A stretch of 64,000 nucleotides of DNA from Hwanghaeella sp965227365 (lineage in GTDB: Bacteria; Pseudomonadota; Alphaproteobacteria; UBA8366; Aestuariispiraceae): the NCBI RefSeq assembly GCF_965227365.1, contig NZ_OZ245754.1:806001-870000 (forward strand). Direction: 5' to 3'. A model generated the notes under the pieces. It was given only the letters and a program-made list of their open reading frames with translations, was not told the origin of the DNA and searched no databases. Both the position numbers and the translations under genes were made by a program. Below, in pieces: positions 9,942 to 18,080 of the stretch; the first letter of the stretch is position 1; each line of letters starts with the position of its first letter.

Positions 9942-10319
9942 TCAGGCTGCCCCTTGCCCGGCAAGCCGTTCAACGGCGGCAACCAGTTCGGCATTGGCGA
10001 AAGGCTTGGTGATGAAAAGATCCGCGCCACATTCCAAGGCGGTTTCGCGATCCTCGCGCTGGCCCTTCGCAGTAAGCATCAGGACGGGCAGGGATTCGGC
10101 GCGTTGGTCGGCACGCAATCGCCGCAAAATTTCGTAACCGTCCAGTTCCGGCAACATAACGTCCAGCACCAGAACATCGGGTACGTTTGCCAGGACCGAT
10201 TCCAGCGCCTGCCGCCCGTCGGTCTCGACCCCTACCTCAAAACCGGCTCTTTCCAGAAGAAAAGTCAGCGACTCGACGATGTTCGGTTCATCCTCCGCCA
10301 ACAGGACCCGTTTAGTCAT
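9942..10319 (-). CDS. Stand-alone receiver-domain response regulator
   Basis: A 125-residue CheY-like receiver with no output domain. The acidic pair Glu9/Asp10, phospho-acceptor Asp53 (LVLDVMLP), the switch Thr in LTAKG and the Lys in ITKPF are all present, so it should be phosphorylated. It is the first gene of the leftward three-gene unit with the small membrane protein and the SSF-STAC kinase, which makes it the likely phosphoryl acceptor. The absence of a DNA-binding domain implies a protein target or a phosphorelay step. Confidence 0.92.
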   Translation of the reverse strand: MTKRVLLAEDEPNIVESLTFLLERAGFEVGVETDGRQALESVLANVPDVLVLDVMLPELDGYEILRRLRADQRAESLPVLMLTAKGQREDRETALECGADLFITKPFANAELVAAVERLAGQGAA

Positions 10320-10443
10320 TCCCGAGTATCCTCCCGCACTTCGGCCTTGTTTTATGTTTTTTTGGCCTTTGCCTAATTATCGGTACTTTTGCCCAGGCTG
10401 CAATCCACGATATTCGTGTGGTCTTTCCGTATCCTATGCCCGT

Positions 10444-11838
10444 TTACGCGGCCAGGGGGTCTTCGACCCGATGCAGGCAGTTGCGACGGGGGCATAGCCG
10501 GCAACTGGGCCCGACCTCCTCGACCGGTGCGTTTGCCTCAGCCGCATAGACCGTCCGTTGCGCATCCGTCTCGCTGGTGGCCAGCATGTCGGTCACATAG
10601 TGACGAGGCTTCCCGAAGCCCGTGGGACCGGTATTGCGGGCCCTGGCGACGAAAACAAACCTTGCGCCGGACGGAAACAAGGCGCGTTGGCGGATGACCG
10701 TTTCCGGCGATTGCTGCGCTCGATAGAGCACCCAGAGCGGACACGCGGCCGCATAACGCGGAATGGCGAGGCCCGAAAGACCGAGCATCTCAATGATCGT
10801 ACCGGCGGCATTGGCGCGGAAATAGCCGAACCGGGGAACATTTTCGGAATGCGGCAAGGCGGTCAATCGATGGCAGACTGCGTCTATACCGGTTGAAAAG
10901 ACTTCGGAGAGTGCCTCGATGTCGTAGCGCAGTTCGACGGAATAGTCCTGGAATGCCTTCATCGGCATCAGGATCGCGCCGACGGCGTAATCCGTCAGGG
11001 CCTGGGTTGCACGGCTTCTGGCCGCCGCGGTTTCTACCTCGCGATGGCTGCCGATCAGATCCTTGATCAGACCGCTCAGATGTTCCCTGGTCAGTTCATG
11101 CGCCTTGGCGTGCCGTGAAACAGGGTGTGGACTGGTCAGATGCGGCGCGAGTTTCTCCGCAAACTCCTCAATTTCCGCGAAGTGATTGTCTCGCGCGGTG
11201 AACAGTGCCTCCACCTCGTCGATCGGGGTCAGGATACGGTTTTCCTCTTCCGCCTTGTCCAGATACACCGCCAAGGCTTCCCCGATATCGGAGAGGGACC
11301 TGCTCTCCTCATGAATGATGCGGTGGAAGCGTTCTTTCCGCTCTTCCGAGGCGTCCGGATAGTCGGTCAGGATTTCCGCGGCCGAGCGTATGGACGCAAT
11401 TCGCGTCAACATGCGGTGCACCGTTTCGTTCAGGAATGGATCGTTCGACAATCGCTCGGACAACGTCTGGGCCCTGGCCGATGCTTCGTGTTCCGATCGT
11501 GCCAGCGCTGCCAGGGATCTGGCCCAGCCGGGGAAGCGGCCGATCAACTCGCTGGTCCGGTGGCTTTCGATGTTCAAGCCCTGCAGCGAGGGCAAATGCG
11601 CGATCTCTACCAGCGTCTCATGCAAACGATGCTCGGATGCGCCATCCAGTTCTTCAATGGCGAGGTTCAGGCATTCGGCAATCTTGCGCAGCAGCGATCC
11701 CGCAATACGGCGTTTGTTCCATTCGATCAGGTTCAAATAGGACGCGGAGATTCCTATGCGGCGAGCCAATTCGGCTTGCGTGATCCCGATTTCCCGTCTG
11801 CGCTGCCGTATGCGCGTGCCGACGATTGTGTCGACCAT
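10444..11838 (-). CDS. XRE/ScfR-like regulator with a DHp-like insert
   Basis: A 464-residue transcriptional regulator. Residues 5-65 are an XRE helix-turn-helix (RRREIGITQAELARRIGIS). The C-terminal part (about 270-464) resembles the short-chain fatty-acid regulator family, with an LCPRRNC cysteine motif near the end that could bind a metal or sense redox. The middle (about 130-205) does not look like the ImmA/IrrE peptidase common in this family, since no HEFGH is seen. Instead it resembles the helical hairpin of a histidine kinase (IASIRSAAEIL..DYP) without the phospho-histidine. It faces the liv-type operon across a 248-bp region with repeats, so it may control that operon and itself. Confidence 0.8.
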   Translation of the reverse strand: MVDTIVGTRIRQRRREIGITQAELARRIGISASYLNLIEWNKRRIAGSLLRKIAECLNLAIEELDGASEHRLHETLVEIAHLPSLQGLNIESHRTSELIGRFPGWARSLAALARSEHEASARAQTLSERLSNDPFLNETVHRMLTRIASIRSAAEILTDYPDASEERKERFHRIIHEESRSLSDIGEALAVYLDKAEEENRILTPIDEVEALFTARDNHFAEIEEFAEKLAPHLTSPHPVSRHAKAHELTREHLSGLIKDLIGSHREVETAAARSRATQALTDYAVGAILMPMKAFQDYSVELRYDIEALSEVFSTGIDAVCHRLTALPHSENVPRFGYFRANAAGTIIEMLGLSGLAIPRYAAACPLWVLYRAQQSPETVIRQRALFPSGARFVFVARARNTGPTGFGKPRHYVTDMLATSETDAQRTVYAAEANAPVEEVGPSCRLCPRRNCLHRVEDPLAA

Positions 11839-11889
11839 TTCAATATTATCCTTATGCGGTATGGGGTTAACCTCGACAGGCAGTCAATC

Positions 11890-11930
11890 ATTTACAAATT
11901 TGTGCGACTGCACAATAAATAATTTACAAA
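11890..11930. promoter_or_regulatory. Operator-like repeats between XRE gene and liv operon
   Basis: ATTTACAAA occurs twice in direct orientation (11890-11898 and 11922-11930), with starts 32 bp apart, about three helical turns. Between them lies a perfect inverted repeat, TTGTGC-GACT-GCACAA (11900-11915). The cluster lies 52-92 bp from the XRE start and about 160 bp from the liv operon start, in a locally AT-rich stretch. It is the best candidate binding region for the XRE regulator. The binding itself is inferred. Confidence 0.5.
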
Positions 11931-12086
11931 AAAATCGTTATAGGTCAACAATTTATTGAATATTTTACAGTGAAGAGGCATTGTCCGACCGGGTGGTTAT
12001 GCACCCGAGCCGAATGCGGACCGACATGAGCGGTACCCGTCTTCGGCAGGAAGTACGGGGAAACGCACAAAGGGAGATCCTCTAAA

Positions 12087-13430
12087 ATGAGCAAGTTCAA
12101 CATCAGTCGCCGTGGGCTTCTGAAAGGCTCGGCCGCCGCGGGTGCCGGGCTGGCCCTGCCGACCATGTTCACCAGCAGTGCCTGGTCCGCAGGTTACCTG
12201 AACGAACCGAAAGGCAGCACCGTCACGTTCGGCTTCAACGTTCCGCAGACAGGCGCTTATGCCGATGAAGGTGCTGACGAATTGCGCGCCTATGAACTGG
12301 CCGTTGAGCATATCAACGGTGAGGGCGACGGCGGCATGCTGAACACCTTCTCGTCCAAGGCCCTGCAAGGCAATGGCGTGAACGGTAAGAAGGTCGTCTT
12401 CGTCACGGGTGACACGCAGACCAAGTCCGACGCCGCCCGCGCCAGCGCGAAGCGGATGATCGAAAAGGACGGCGCCATCATGATCACCGGCGGTTCCTCG
12501 TCGGGTGTCGCGATCGCGGTTCAAGGCCTGTGCCAGGACGCAGGCGTCATCTTCATGGCCGGTCTGACCCACTCCAACGACACGACCGGTAAGGACAAGC
12601 GCGCCAACGGTTTCCGTCACTTCTTCAACACGGAAATGACTGGTGCCGCCCTGGCCCCCGTGCTGAAGAACGCCTTCGGTTCCGACCGCACCGCCTACCA
12701 TTTGACCGCGGATTACACCTGGGGTTGGTCGCAGGAAGGCTCGATTCAGAAGTACACAGAAGCCCTCGGCTGGAAGACCGCTGCTGCGGTCCGCACGCCG
12801 CTCGGCGCCGGTGACTTCTCGCAGTACATCACGCCGGTCCTGAACTCCGGTGCTGACGTGCTGGTCCTGAACCACTACGGCCGTGACATGGTCAACTCGC
12901 TGACCCAGGCGGTCCAGTTCGGTCTGCGTGACAAGCAGGTCAACGGCAAGGACTTCGCTATTGTCGTTCCGCTGTTCAGCCGTCTTATGGCGCAGGGTGC
13001 CGGCGAAAACATCAAAGGCATCTTCGGGTCGACGAACTGGAACTGGTCGCTGCAGGATGAAGGCTCCAAGGCTTTCGTTAAGTCCTTCGGTCAGAAATAC
13101 GGTTTCCCGCCCAGCCAGGCGGCGCATACCTGTTATGCCCAGGCGATCCTGTACGCCGATGCCTGCCAGCGCGCCGGTACCTTCCGCCCGTCGGGCGTTG
13201 GTAAAGCCCTCGAAGGCTTCGACTTCGACGGCCTCGGCAACGGTCCGACGCATTATCGTGCGGCCGACCACCAGTGCTTCAAGGACGTTCTGGTCGTGAA
13301 GGGTAAGGAAAACCCGAGCTCCAAGTTCGACCTTCTGGAAGTCGTCGAAGTCACGCCTCGGGCGCAGGTCGAGTACCCGCCGGAGCTGCTCGGCGGCGAA
13401 CTGGGTCCGTACAACGACGGCGCCGCCTAA
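12087..13430 (+). CDS. Liv-type ABC transporter substrate-binding protein
   Basis: A 447-residue periplasmic binding protein of the branched-chain amino acid/amide family. It has a twin-arginine-type leader (SRRGLLKG, then a hydrophobic stretch and a cleavage region near AWSA), so it is probably exported folded. The mature part has the two-lobed Peripla_BP_6 pattern, for example FGFNVPQTGAYADEG near the start. The start ATG follows AGGGAGA. It is the first gene of the five-gene transporter operon. The substrate could be an amino acid, urea, an amide or another small polar molecule; sequence alone does not decide. Confidence 0.9.
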   Translation: MSKFNISRRGLLKGSAAAGAGLALPTMFTSSAWSAGYLNEPKGSTVTFGFNVPQTGAYADEGADELRAYELAVEHINGEGDGGMLNTFSSKALQGNGVNGKKVVFVTGDTQTKSDAARASAKRMIEKDGAIMITGGSSSGVAIAVQGLCQDAGVIFMAGLTHSNDTTGKDKRANGFRHFFNTEMTGAALAPVLKNAFGSDRTAYHLTADYTWGWSQEGSIQKYTEALGWKTAAAVRTPLGAGDFSQYITPVLNSGADVLVLNHYGRDMVNSLTQAVQFGLRDKQVNGKDFAIVVPLFSRLMAQGAGENIKGIFGSTNWNWSLQDEGSKAFVKSFGQKYGFPPSQAAHTCYAQAILYADACQRAGTFRPSGVGKALEGFDFDGLGNGPTHYRAADHQCFKDVLVVKGKENPSSKFDLLEVVEVTPRAQVEYPPELLGGELGPYNDGAA

Positions 13431-13452
13431 GTAACCTGGTGTCGTAATTGTC

Positions 13453-13486
13453 GGTGGTCGTCCCCGCTGCCTCGGGGGCGGCCACC
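13453..13486 (+). other. Intergenic hairpin after the binding-protein gene
   Basis: A 13-bp imperfect stem (13453-13465 with 13474-13486) around an 8-nt loop, in the 88-nt gap between the binding-protein gene and the first permease gene. There is no T-tract after it. Such hairpins commonly protect binding-protein mRNA from 3' decay and reduce read-through, which would give more binding protein than permease. Confidence 0.6.
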
Positions 13487-13518
13487 CATTCCTGGCTATT
13501 CCTGGGGAGGTCTAACCC

Positions 13519-14547
13519 ATGGACGCAATCCTGCTGCAAATCCTGAACGGCTTGGACAAGGGCGGCGCATACGCCCTGATCGCACTCGGCCTGACAATCA
13601 TTTTCGGGACGCTCGGTGTTGTGAACTTCGCGCATGGCGCCTTGTTCATGCTCGGTGCGTTTTGTGCCGTCACCGTCAAGACCTTGCTCGGCCTCGACAA
13701 GGTGAGCGAGGATCCCAACCAATTGACAGCCTGGGGCACGCCGATGGAAATCCGGACGCCCTATGTGGAGGTCTGGTTCGGCGATTTCGGGACGACCTTG
13801 CTGGATTATTCGGTTCCAGTCTCGATCCTGATCGCCATTCCGGTGATGCTGTTGATCGGCGTGGCGATGGAGCGCGGCCTTATTCGCTTCTTCTACAAGC
13901 GCGCCCACGCGGACCAGATCCTGGTGACCTTCGGCTTGGCCATTGTGCTGCAGGAAATTGTCAAAGCTAATTTCGGGGCGAACCCGATCCCGCAGCCGGC
14001 TCCGGATTCCCTAAAGGGGATGATCGATTTCGGCATCTTGGTGGGATTTGATGCAGGCAACGTCGTCTATCCTGCCTGGCGCCTGATTTACTTCCTCTTC
14101 TCAGCGGTTGTTATCGCCGCCGTCTTCGCCTTCCTACAGTTCACCACCTTCGGAATGGTGGTTCGAGCGGGGATGGCCGACCGAGAAACTGTCGGGTTGC
14201 TCGGAATCGATATCGACCGGCGTTTTACCATCGTTTTCGGTATCGCGGCGATTGTCGCGGGGCTGGCCGGCGCCATGTACACGCCGATCCTCAGCCCTGA
14301 CTATCATATGGGCATGGACTTCCTGGTGCTCAGTTTCGTGGTCGTCGTGGTCGGCGGCATGGGCTCGCTCACGGGCGCCGTCGCCGCAGGATTCATGCTC
14401 GGGATACTTCAGAGTTTCGCTTCGATGAACGAAGTGAAGGAAATCCTTCCGGGTATCGACCAGATCATCATCTACCTCATCGCCGTCGTCATCCTGCTGG
14501 TTCGCCCGCGCGGCTTGATGGGTCGAAAAGGCGTGATGGAGCACTAA
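13519..14547 (+). CDS. livH: Liv-type ABC transporter permease (LivH-like)
   Basis: A 342-residue inner-membrane permease of the LivH/BPD_transp_2 family, with about eight to nine transmembrane segments. The N-terminus shows the typical G-GAYALIALGLTIIFG-LGVVNFAHG pattern, and the C-terminus has the glycine-rich VVVVGGMGSLTGAVAAGF stretch. The start ATG follows a good ribosome site (GGGGAGG). The stop is 3 nt before the livM-like start, consistent with coupled translation. It forms a heterodimer with the next gene product. Confidence 0.93.
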   Translation: MDAILLQILNGLDKGGAYALIALGLTIIFGTLGVVNFAHGALFMLGAFCAVTVKTLLGLDKVSEDPNQLTAWGTPMEIRTPYVEVWFGDFGTTLLDYSVPVSILIAIPVMLLIGVAMERGLIRFFYKRAHADQILVTFGLAIVLQEIVKANFGANPIPQPAPDSLKGMIDFGILVGFDAGNVVYPAWRLIYFLFSAVVIAAVFAFLQFTTFGMVVRAGMADRETVGLLGIDIDRRFTIVFGIAAIVAGLAGAMYTPILSPDYHMGMDFLVLSFVVVVVGGMGSLTGAVAAGFMLGILQSFASMNEVKEILPGIDQIIIYLIAVVILLVRPRGLMGRKGVMEH

Positions 14548-14550
14548 GCC

Positions 14551-15699
14551 ATGAACATTTTCGCAATGGATAAGAAGGACCTGCTTCTTCTGCTCGTCTT
14601 CTCCGTCGCCGTTCTCGCGGGGCCGATCATCCTTGAGCCGTTCGGCGCCGGTTATCCCGACCTGCTGCAGAAGTTCGCCATCTTCGGAATCTTCGCGCTG
14701 GGTTTCAACATCCTGTTCGGATTGACCGGATACCTGTCCTTCGGGCATGCGGCGTTCCTGGGTATGGGGTCCTACACGGCGGTCTGGACTTTCAAGCTGC
14801 TCAGCATGAACCCGTTCCCGGCCGTCATTCTGGCCACGGTGATGGGCGGGTTGTTCGCTGCGGTCATCGGGTTTGTGTCGCTGCGCCGGAGTGGGATCTA
14901 TTTCTCCATCCTGACGCTCGCCTTCGCGCAGATGAGTTACAATCTTGCCTATTCTGTGCTGACGCCGATCACCAACGGGGAAACCGGCCTGCAGTTGGCC
15001 CAGTCGGACCCGCGCGTACTCGATGTCATGTTCGGGCGCGACTACGGTGCCGTTCTGCCGTCCTCGGACCTGTTCGGCATCGACATGACCGGGTATCCGG
15101 GGTTCTACTTCTGCGGCGTTATGCTGATCATCTGCTTCTTCATCGCGATGCGCATCTTCCGTTCGCCTTTCGGGATGATGCTCCGCGCGATTAAATCCAA
15201 CCAGAACCGCATGAATTATACCGGCTTCAACACGCGGCCCTACACGCTTGCGGCCTTCGTCATCTCTGGCATGTATGCCGGATTGGCCGGCGGTCTGATG
15301 GCGGTGACGGATCCGCTGGCCGGCGCGGAGCGGATGCAGTGGACCGCGTCCGGGGAAGTCGTTCTGATGACCATTCTGGGTGGGGCGGGAACCCTGCTTG
15401 GACCGGTGATCGGAGCCGGCGCCATCAAGTATTTCGAGAATATCTTCTCGGCCTTCAACGAAGGCATCCTGACGGGCATCTACGACTTCCTGCCGGAAGC
15501 CCTTCAACACATCATGGTCCGCGTCACGGGGCTGTTCGTGGGCGAAGGGTGGCACCTGACTTTGGGCGCGCTTTTCATGCTCATCGTTATCTTCCTGCCG
15601 GGTGGGCTTATGGAAGGCTTCAATCGGATCAGTAACTTCGTGAAAAACCGCACGAGCGGCGGAAACGGCGAGGCGGGTTCGCCCGCGGCCGCCGAATAA
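14551..15699 (+). CDS. livM: Liv-type ABC transporter permease (LivM-like)
   Basis: A 382-residue second permease of the same transporter. It carries the family patterns FGLTGYLSFGHAAFLG near residue 60 and a glycine-rich ILGGAGTLLGPVIGAG stretch near residue 275. There are about nine to ten membrane segments and a polar C-terminal tail ending in alanines. It is followed after 12 nt by the first ATPase gene. Length is normal. Confidence 0.93.
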   Translation: MNIFAMDKKDLLLLLVFSVAVLAGPIILEPFGAGYPDLLQKFAIFGIFALGFNILFGLTGYLSFGHAAFLGMGSYTAVWTFKLLSMNPFPAVILATVMGGLFAAVIGFVSLRRSGIYFSILTLAFAQMSYNLAYSVLTPITNGETGLQLAQSDPRVLDVMFGRDYGAVLPSSDLFGIDMTGYPGFYFCGVMLIICFFIAMRIFRSPFGMMLRAIKSNQNRMNYTGFNTRPYTLAAFVISGMYAGLAGGLMAVTDPLAGAERMQWTASGEVVLMTILGGAGTLLGPVIGAGAIKYFENIFSAFNEGILTGIYDFLPEALQHIMVRVTGLFVGEGWHLTLGALFMLIVIFLPGGLMEGFNRISNFVKNRTSGGNGEAGSPAAAE

Positions 15700-15711
15700 G
15701 GGGAGGGCGCC

Positions 15712-16467
15712 ATGGCTATTCTTTCAGTCGAGAATGTGAATAAGCGCTTCGGCGGTCTGAAGGCGTTGAACAACGTCAACCTTCAAGTCGATGCCGGAAC
15801 GGTCCACGCGATCATCGGTCCGAACGGTGCGGGGAAGTCGACATTGCTCAACTGCTTCGTCGGACGGCTCGAGCCGGATACCGGATCCGTTACCTTCGAC
15901 GGCAGTTCCCTGCTTGGCATTCAACCGCATCAAATCAACCAACTCGGTGTCAGCCGTGTCTTCCAGACGCCCGAAATTTTCGGAAACCTGTCGCTTCTGG
16001 AAAACGTCATGATCCCGGCATTCGCCAAACGGGACGGTTCGTTCACGATGAATGCGTGGATGTCCGTGACGAGCGAGGCGGAGTTGCGCGACATGGCCCT
16101 GGATATGCTGGCAGATGTCGGTCTGGCCAATAAGTCCGAGGATATCGCGGGTCAGCTCTCACGCGGCGACAAACGCCGGTTGGAGCTTGCCATGTGCCTC
16201 ATCCAGCAGCCCAAACTGCTGCTGTTGGATGAACCGACGGCGGGCATGGCGCGTGCCGACACCAATAACACGATCGACCTGATGAAACGGATCGCGGAAC
16301 GCGGTGTCACCATGGTGGTCATCGAGCACGACATGCATGTCGTGTTTTCCCTGGCCGACAAGATCAGCGTCTTGGCGCAAGGAACAGTCATCGTCGAAGA
16401 CTTGCCTGAGAATATCAAAGGCGATCCCAGAGTGCAGGAAGCATATCTGGGCGGCGCACATCTCTAG
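15712..16467 (+). CDS. livG: Liv-type ABC transporter ATPase (LivG-like)
   Basis: A 251-residue ABC ATPase. Walker A GPNGAGKST lies at about residues 39-47, and Walker B LLLLDEPTAGMA at about 162-173. The signature motif reads LSRGDKRR rather than LSGG(E/D)Q, which is a known variation in this subfamily. The C-terminal BCA_ABC_TP_C-type end (VQEAYLGG) is present. The start ATG follows GGGAGGG. It pairs with the LivF-like ATPase to energise the permease dimer. Confidence 0.93.
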   Translation: MAILSVENVNKRFGGLKALNNVNLQVDAGTVHAIIGPNGAGKSTLLNCFVGRLEPDTGSVTFDGSSLLGIQPHQINQLGVSRVFQTPEIFGNLSLLENVMIPAFAKRDGSFTMNAWMSVTSEAELRDMALDMLADVGLANKSEDIAGQLSRGDKRRLELAMCLIQQPKLLLLDEPTAGMARADTNNTIDLMKRIAERGVTMVVIEHDMHVVFSLADKISVLAQGTVIVEDLPENIKGDPRVQEAYLGGAHL

Positions 16468-16493
16468 GCTTGCTTGGATAGGTGGAGAAGAAA

Positions 16494-17294
16494 ATGGAAA
16501 CATCGACGCAATCCGGCAGCCTCCTGAAGGACGACGCCTATGCGGGACGCGCGCCCGGCAAGAAACCGGTTTTCTCCCAAGGGGGGCAGGCCGCCTATTT
16601 CTCGTGTTGGGACATTCACGCCTATTACGGTGAAAGTTACATCGTTCAGGGCGTCAGCTTCGATATCCGGGAAGGCGAGATCGTCGCCCTCCTCGGTCGA
16701 AACGGGGCGGGCAAGACCTCCACGTTGAGGGCAATCGCCCGGGTCGACGATCCCGCGCTGAAACATGGTGAGATCTGGCTGGACCACAAGCCGCTGCACG
16801 AAATGCGTGCCCACCAGGCGGCCCAGGTCGGTATCGGTCTGGTTCCGGAAGACCGCCGGATCATTCAAGGGCTAACGGTCGAGGAAAACCTGAAGCTGGC
16901 CCAGATCGCGCCGCCGATCGGATGGTCGATCGAACGGATCTATGAATTGTTCCCGCGTTTGGGGGAACGGCGCATGCAGGAAGGCACGACGCTTTCCGGT
17001 GGTGAACAGCAGATGTTGGCCATCGGCCGGACCCTGGCGCGCGACGTCAAACTGCTGCTTCTGGACGAGCCCTATGAAGGGTTGGCGCCCGTCATCGTTC
17101 AGGAAATCGAGAAGACGCTTGAGCAAATCAAGAATCTGGGCATGACGACGATCATCGTCGAGCAGAATGCGATCGCCGCATTGCATTTGGCCGACCGGGC
17201 GATCATCCTGGACATGGGTCAGGTCGTGTTCGACGGGAAAGCGCAGGAGGTTCTCGACAACGCCGATCTGCGTCAGCAATATTTGGCAATCTAA
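16494..17294 (+). CDS. livF: Liv-type ABC transporter ATPase (LivF-like)
   Basis: A 266-residue ABC ATPase. Walker A is GRNGAGKTS, the signature LSGGEQQM and Walker B LLLLDEPYEGLAP. An N-terminal extension of about 35 residues precedes the ATPase core, which is longer than in E. coli LivF. I chose ATG 16494 because GGAG at 16484-16487 is well spaced from it; a GTG at 16482 would add four residues. The following gene starts 24 nt after the stop. Confidence 0.92.
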   Translation: METSTQSGSLLKDDAYAGRAPGKKPVFSQGGQAAYFSCWDIHAYYGESYIVQGVSFDIREGEIVALLGRNGAGKTSTLRAIARVDDPALKHGEIWLDHKPLHEMRAHQAAQVGIGLVPEDRRIIQGLTVEENLKLAQIAPPIGWSIERIYELFPRLGERRMQEGTTLSGGEQQMLAIGRTLARDVKLLLLDEPYEGLAPVIVQEIEKTLEQIKNLGMTTIIVEQNAIAALHLADRAIILDMGQVVFDGKAQEVLDNADLRQQYLAI

Positions 17295-17318
17295 TCAGCT
17301 TGGCCGGAGTGCCGGCGG

Positions 17319-17951
17319 ATGACCGACAAGCAACCGCAGCGCCACGAGACAATCGCGCTCAGCACGAAGTTGGAAGAAGACTTCGTCGCGCCTTTGACGG
17401 CGCTGCGCGGTGCGTTGGAAATTCTTCGCGACTATCCGGAATTGCCAGAGCATGAGCGGGTCCGCTTCGCTGAGAAGGCATTGCGGGGCTGCACCAGGCT
17501 GGAAGCCAGCGTCCGCCATTTGGGCGATATGCTCTATTCGGACAAGGACGCAACGGTTGAAGCAAAACCGACGCCGTCCGATCACGCCAAGCGGGTCCGT
17601 GTCAGTTACGAAGACAAACTGATCGAAATCGACCTCAGTGGTTTGCAATTCTCCACGCCCGAGATGGTCAACGAATTCTTCGACACGGTCGATCAGATCA
17701 TCGAGGACACGGGAACCGACTGGTTCTTCGTCGTGAACTATGCCTGCCGCATCTGGCCTGAGGCCTGGATCGCCTTTGCCCATCGCGCGAAAAAGATCAA
17801 CGTATCCTACTCCCTGGGAACCGTTCGGTATGTCCAGGTCTCGGACGACGACCCCTGGTCACGCGCCGCCGCGTCCGACCCGACAATCCACTCTTCCCGG
17901 GAAGAGGCCTTGGATGAAATTGCCGCAATGCGCGGCGACAAGCGGCGCTGA
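17319..17951 (+). CDS. Unknown protein: DHp-like segment plus STAS-like domain
   Basis: A 210-residue soluble protein I cannot name. Residues about 14-75 look like a histidine-kinase dimerisation hairpin (FVAPLTALRGALEIL, then DYPELPEHERVRF), but alanine and proline occupy the place of the H-E-L-R-T-P box, so there is no phospho-histidine and no ATPase domain. Residues about 88-175 alternate strands and helices in a STAS/SpoIIAA-like order (LIEIDLSGLQFSTPEMVNEF, later VNYACRIWPEAWIAF). It is the last gene of the transporter operon, 24 nt after the second ATPase. A regulatory or scaffolding role for the transporter or a kinase is a guess. Confidence 0.6.
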   Translation: MTDKQPQRHETIALSTKLEEDFVAPLTALRGALEILRDYPELPEHERVRFAEKALRGCTRLEASVRHLGDMLYSDKDATVEAKPTPSDHAKRVRVSYEDKLIEIDLSGLQFSTPEMVNEFFDTVDQIIEDTGTDWFFVVNYACRIWPEAWIAFAHRAKKINVSYSLGTVRYVQVSDDDPWSRAAASDPTIHSSREEALDEIAAMRGDKRR

Positions 17952-18021
17952 AGGCCCGAAGATCGGCCGAAATCGAATTCGGCGTGATTTTTTCCAACCT
18001 TTCGTGTGAGAATGCGAACCG

Positions 18022-18042
18022 TGGCCGGCACTGCGCCGGCCA
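18022..18042. other. Perfect hairpin before the DUF3604 gene
   Basis: TGGCCGGC (18022-18029) pairs perfectly with GCCGGCCA (18035-18042) around a 5-nt loop. No T-run follows. It may partly terminate the liv-type operon or form part of the leader of the next gene, which begins 39 nt later after GGGGAGG. Confidence 0.45.
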
Positions 18043-18080
18043 ACCTCTTGTGAGGGGAGAGGCGGAAAGGGGAGGATCGG

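Noticed and set aside
11997..13271. A long open frame antisense to the transporter binding-protein gene
   Set aside because: It mirrors the codon pattern of the well-supported gene on the plus strand and shows no domain. Similar long antisense frames over tamA, tamB, the DUF3604 gene and the decarboxylase gene were rejected for the same reason.
13453..13486. Transcription terminator after the binding-protein gene
   Set aside because: The stem is good, but no T-run follows and the next genes clearly belong to the same operon; I list it as an mRNA-stabilising hairpin instead.
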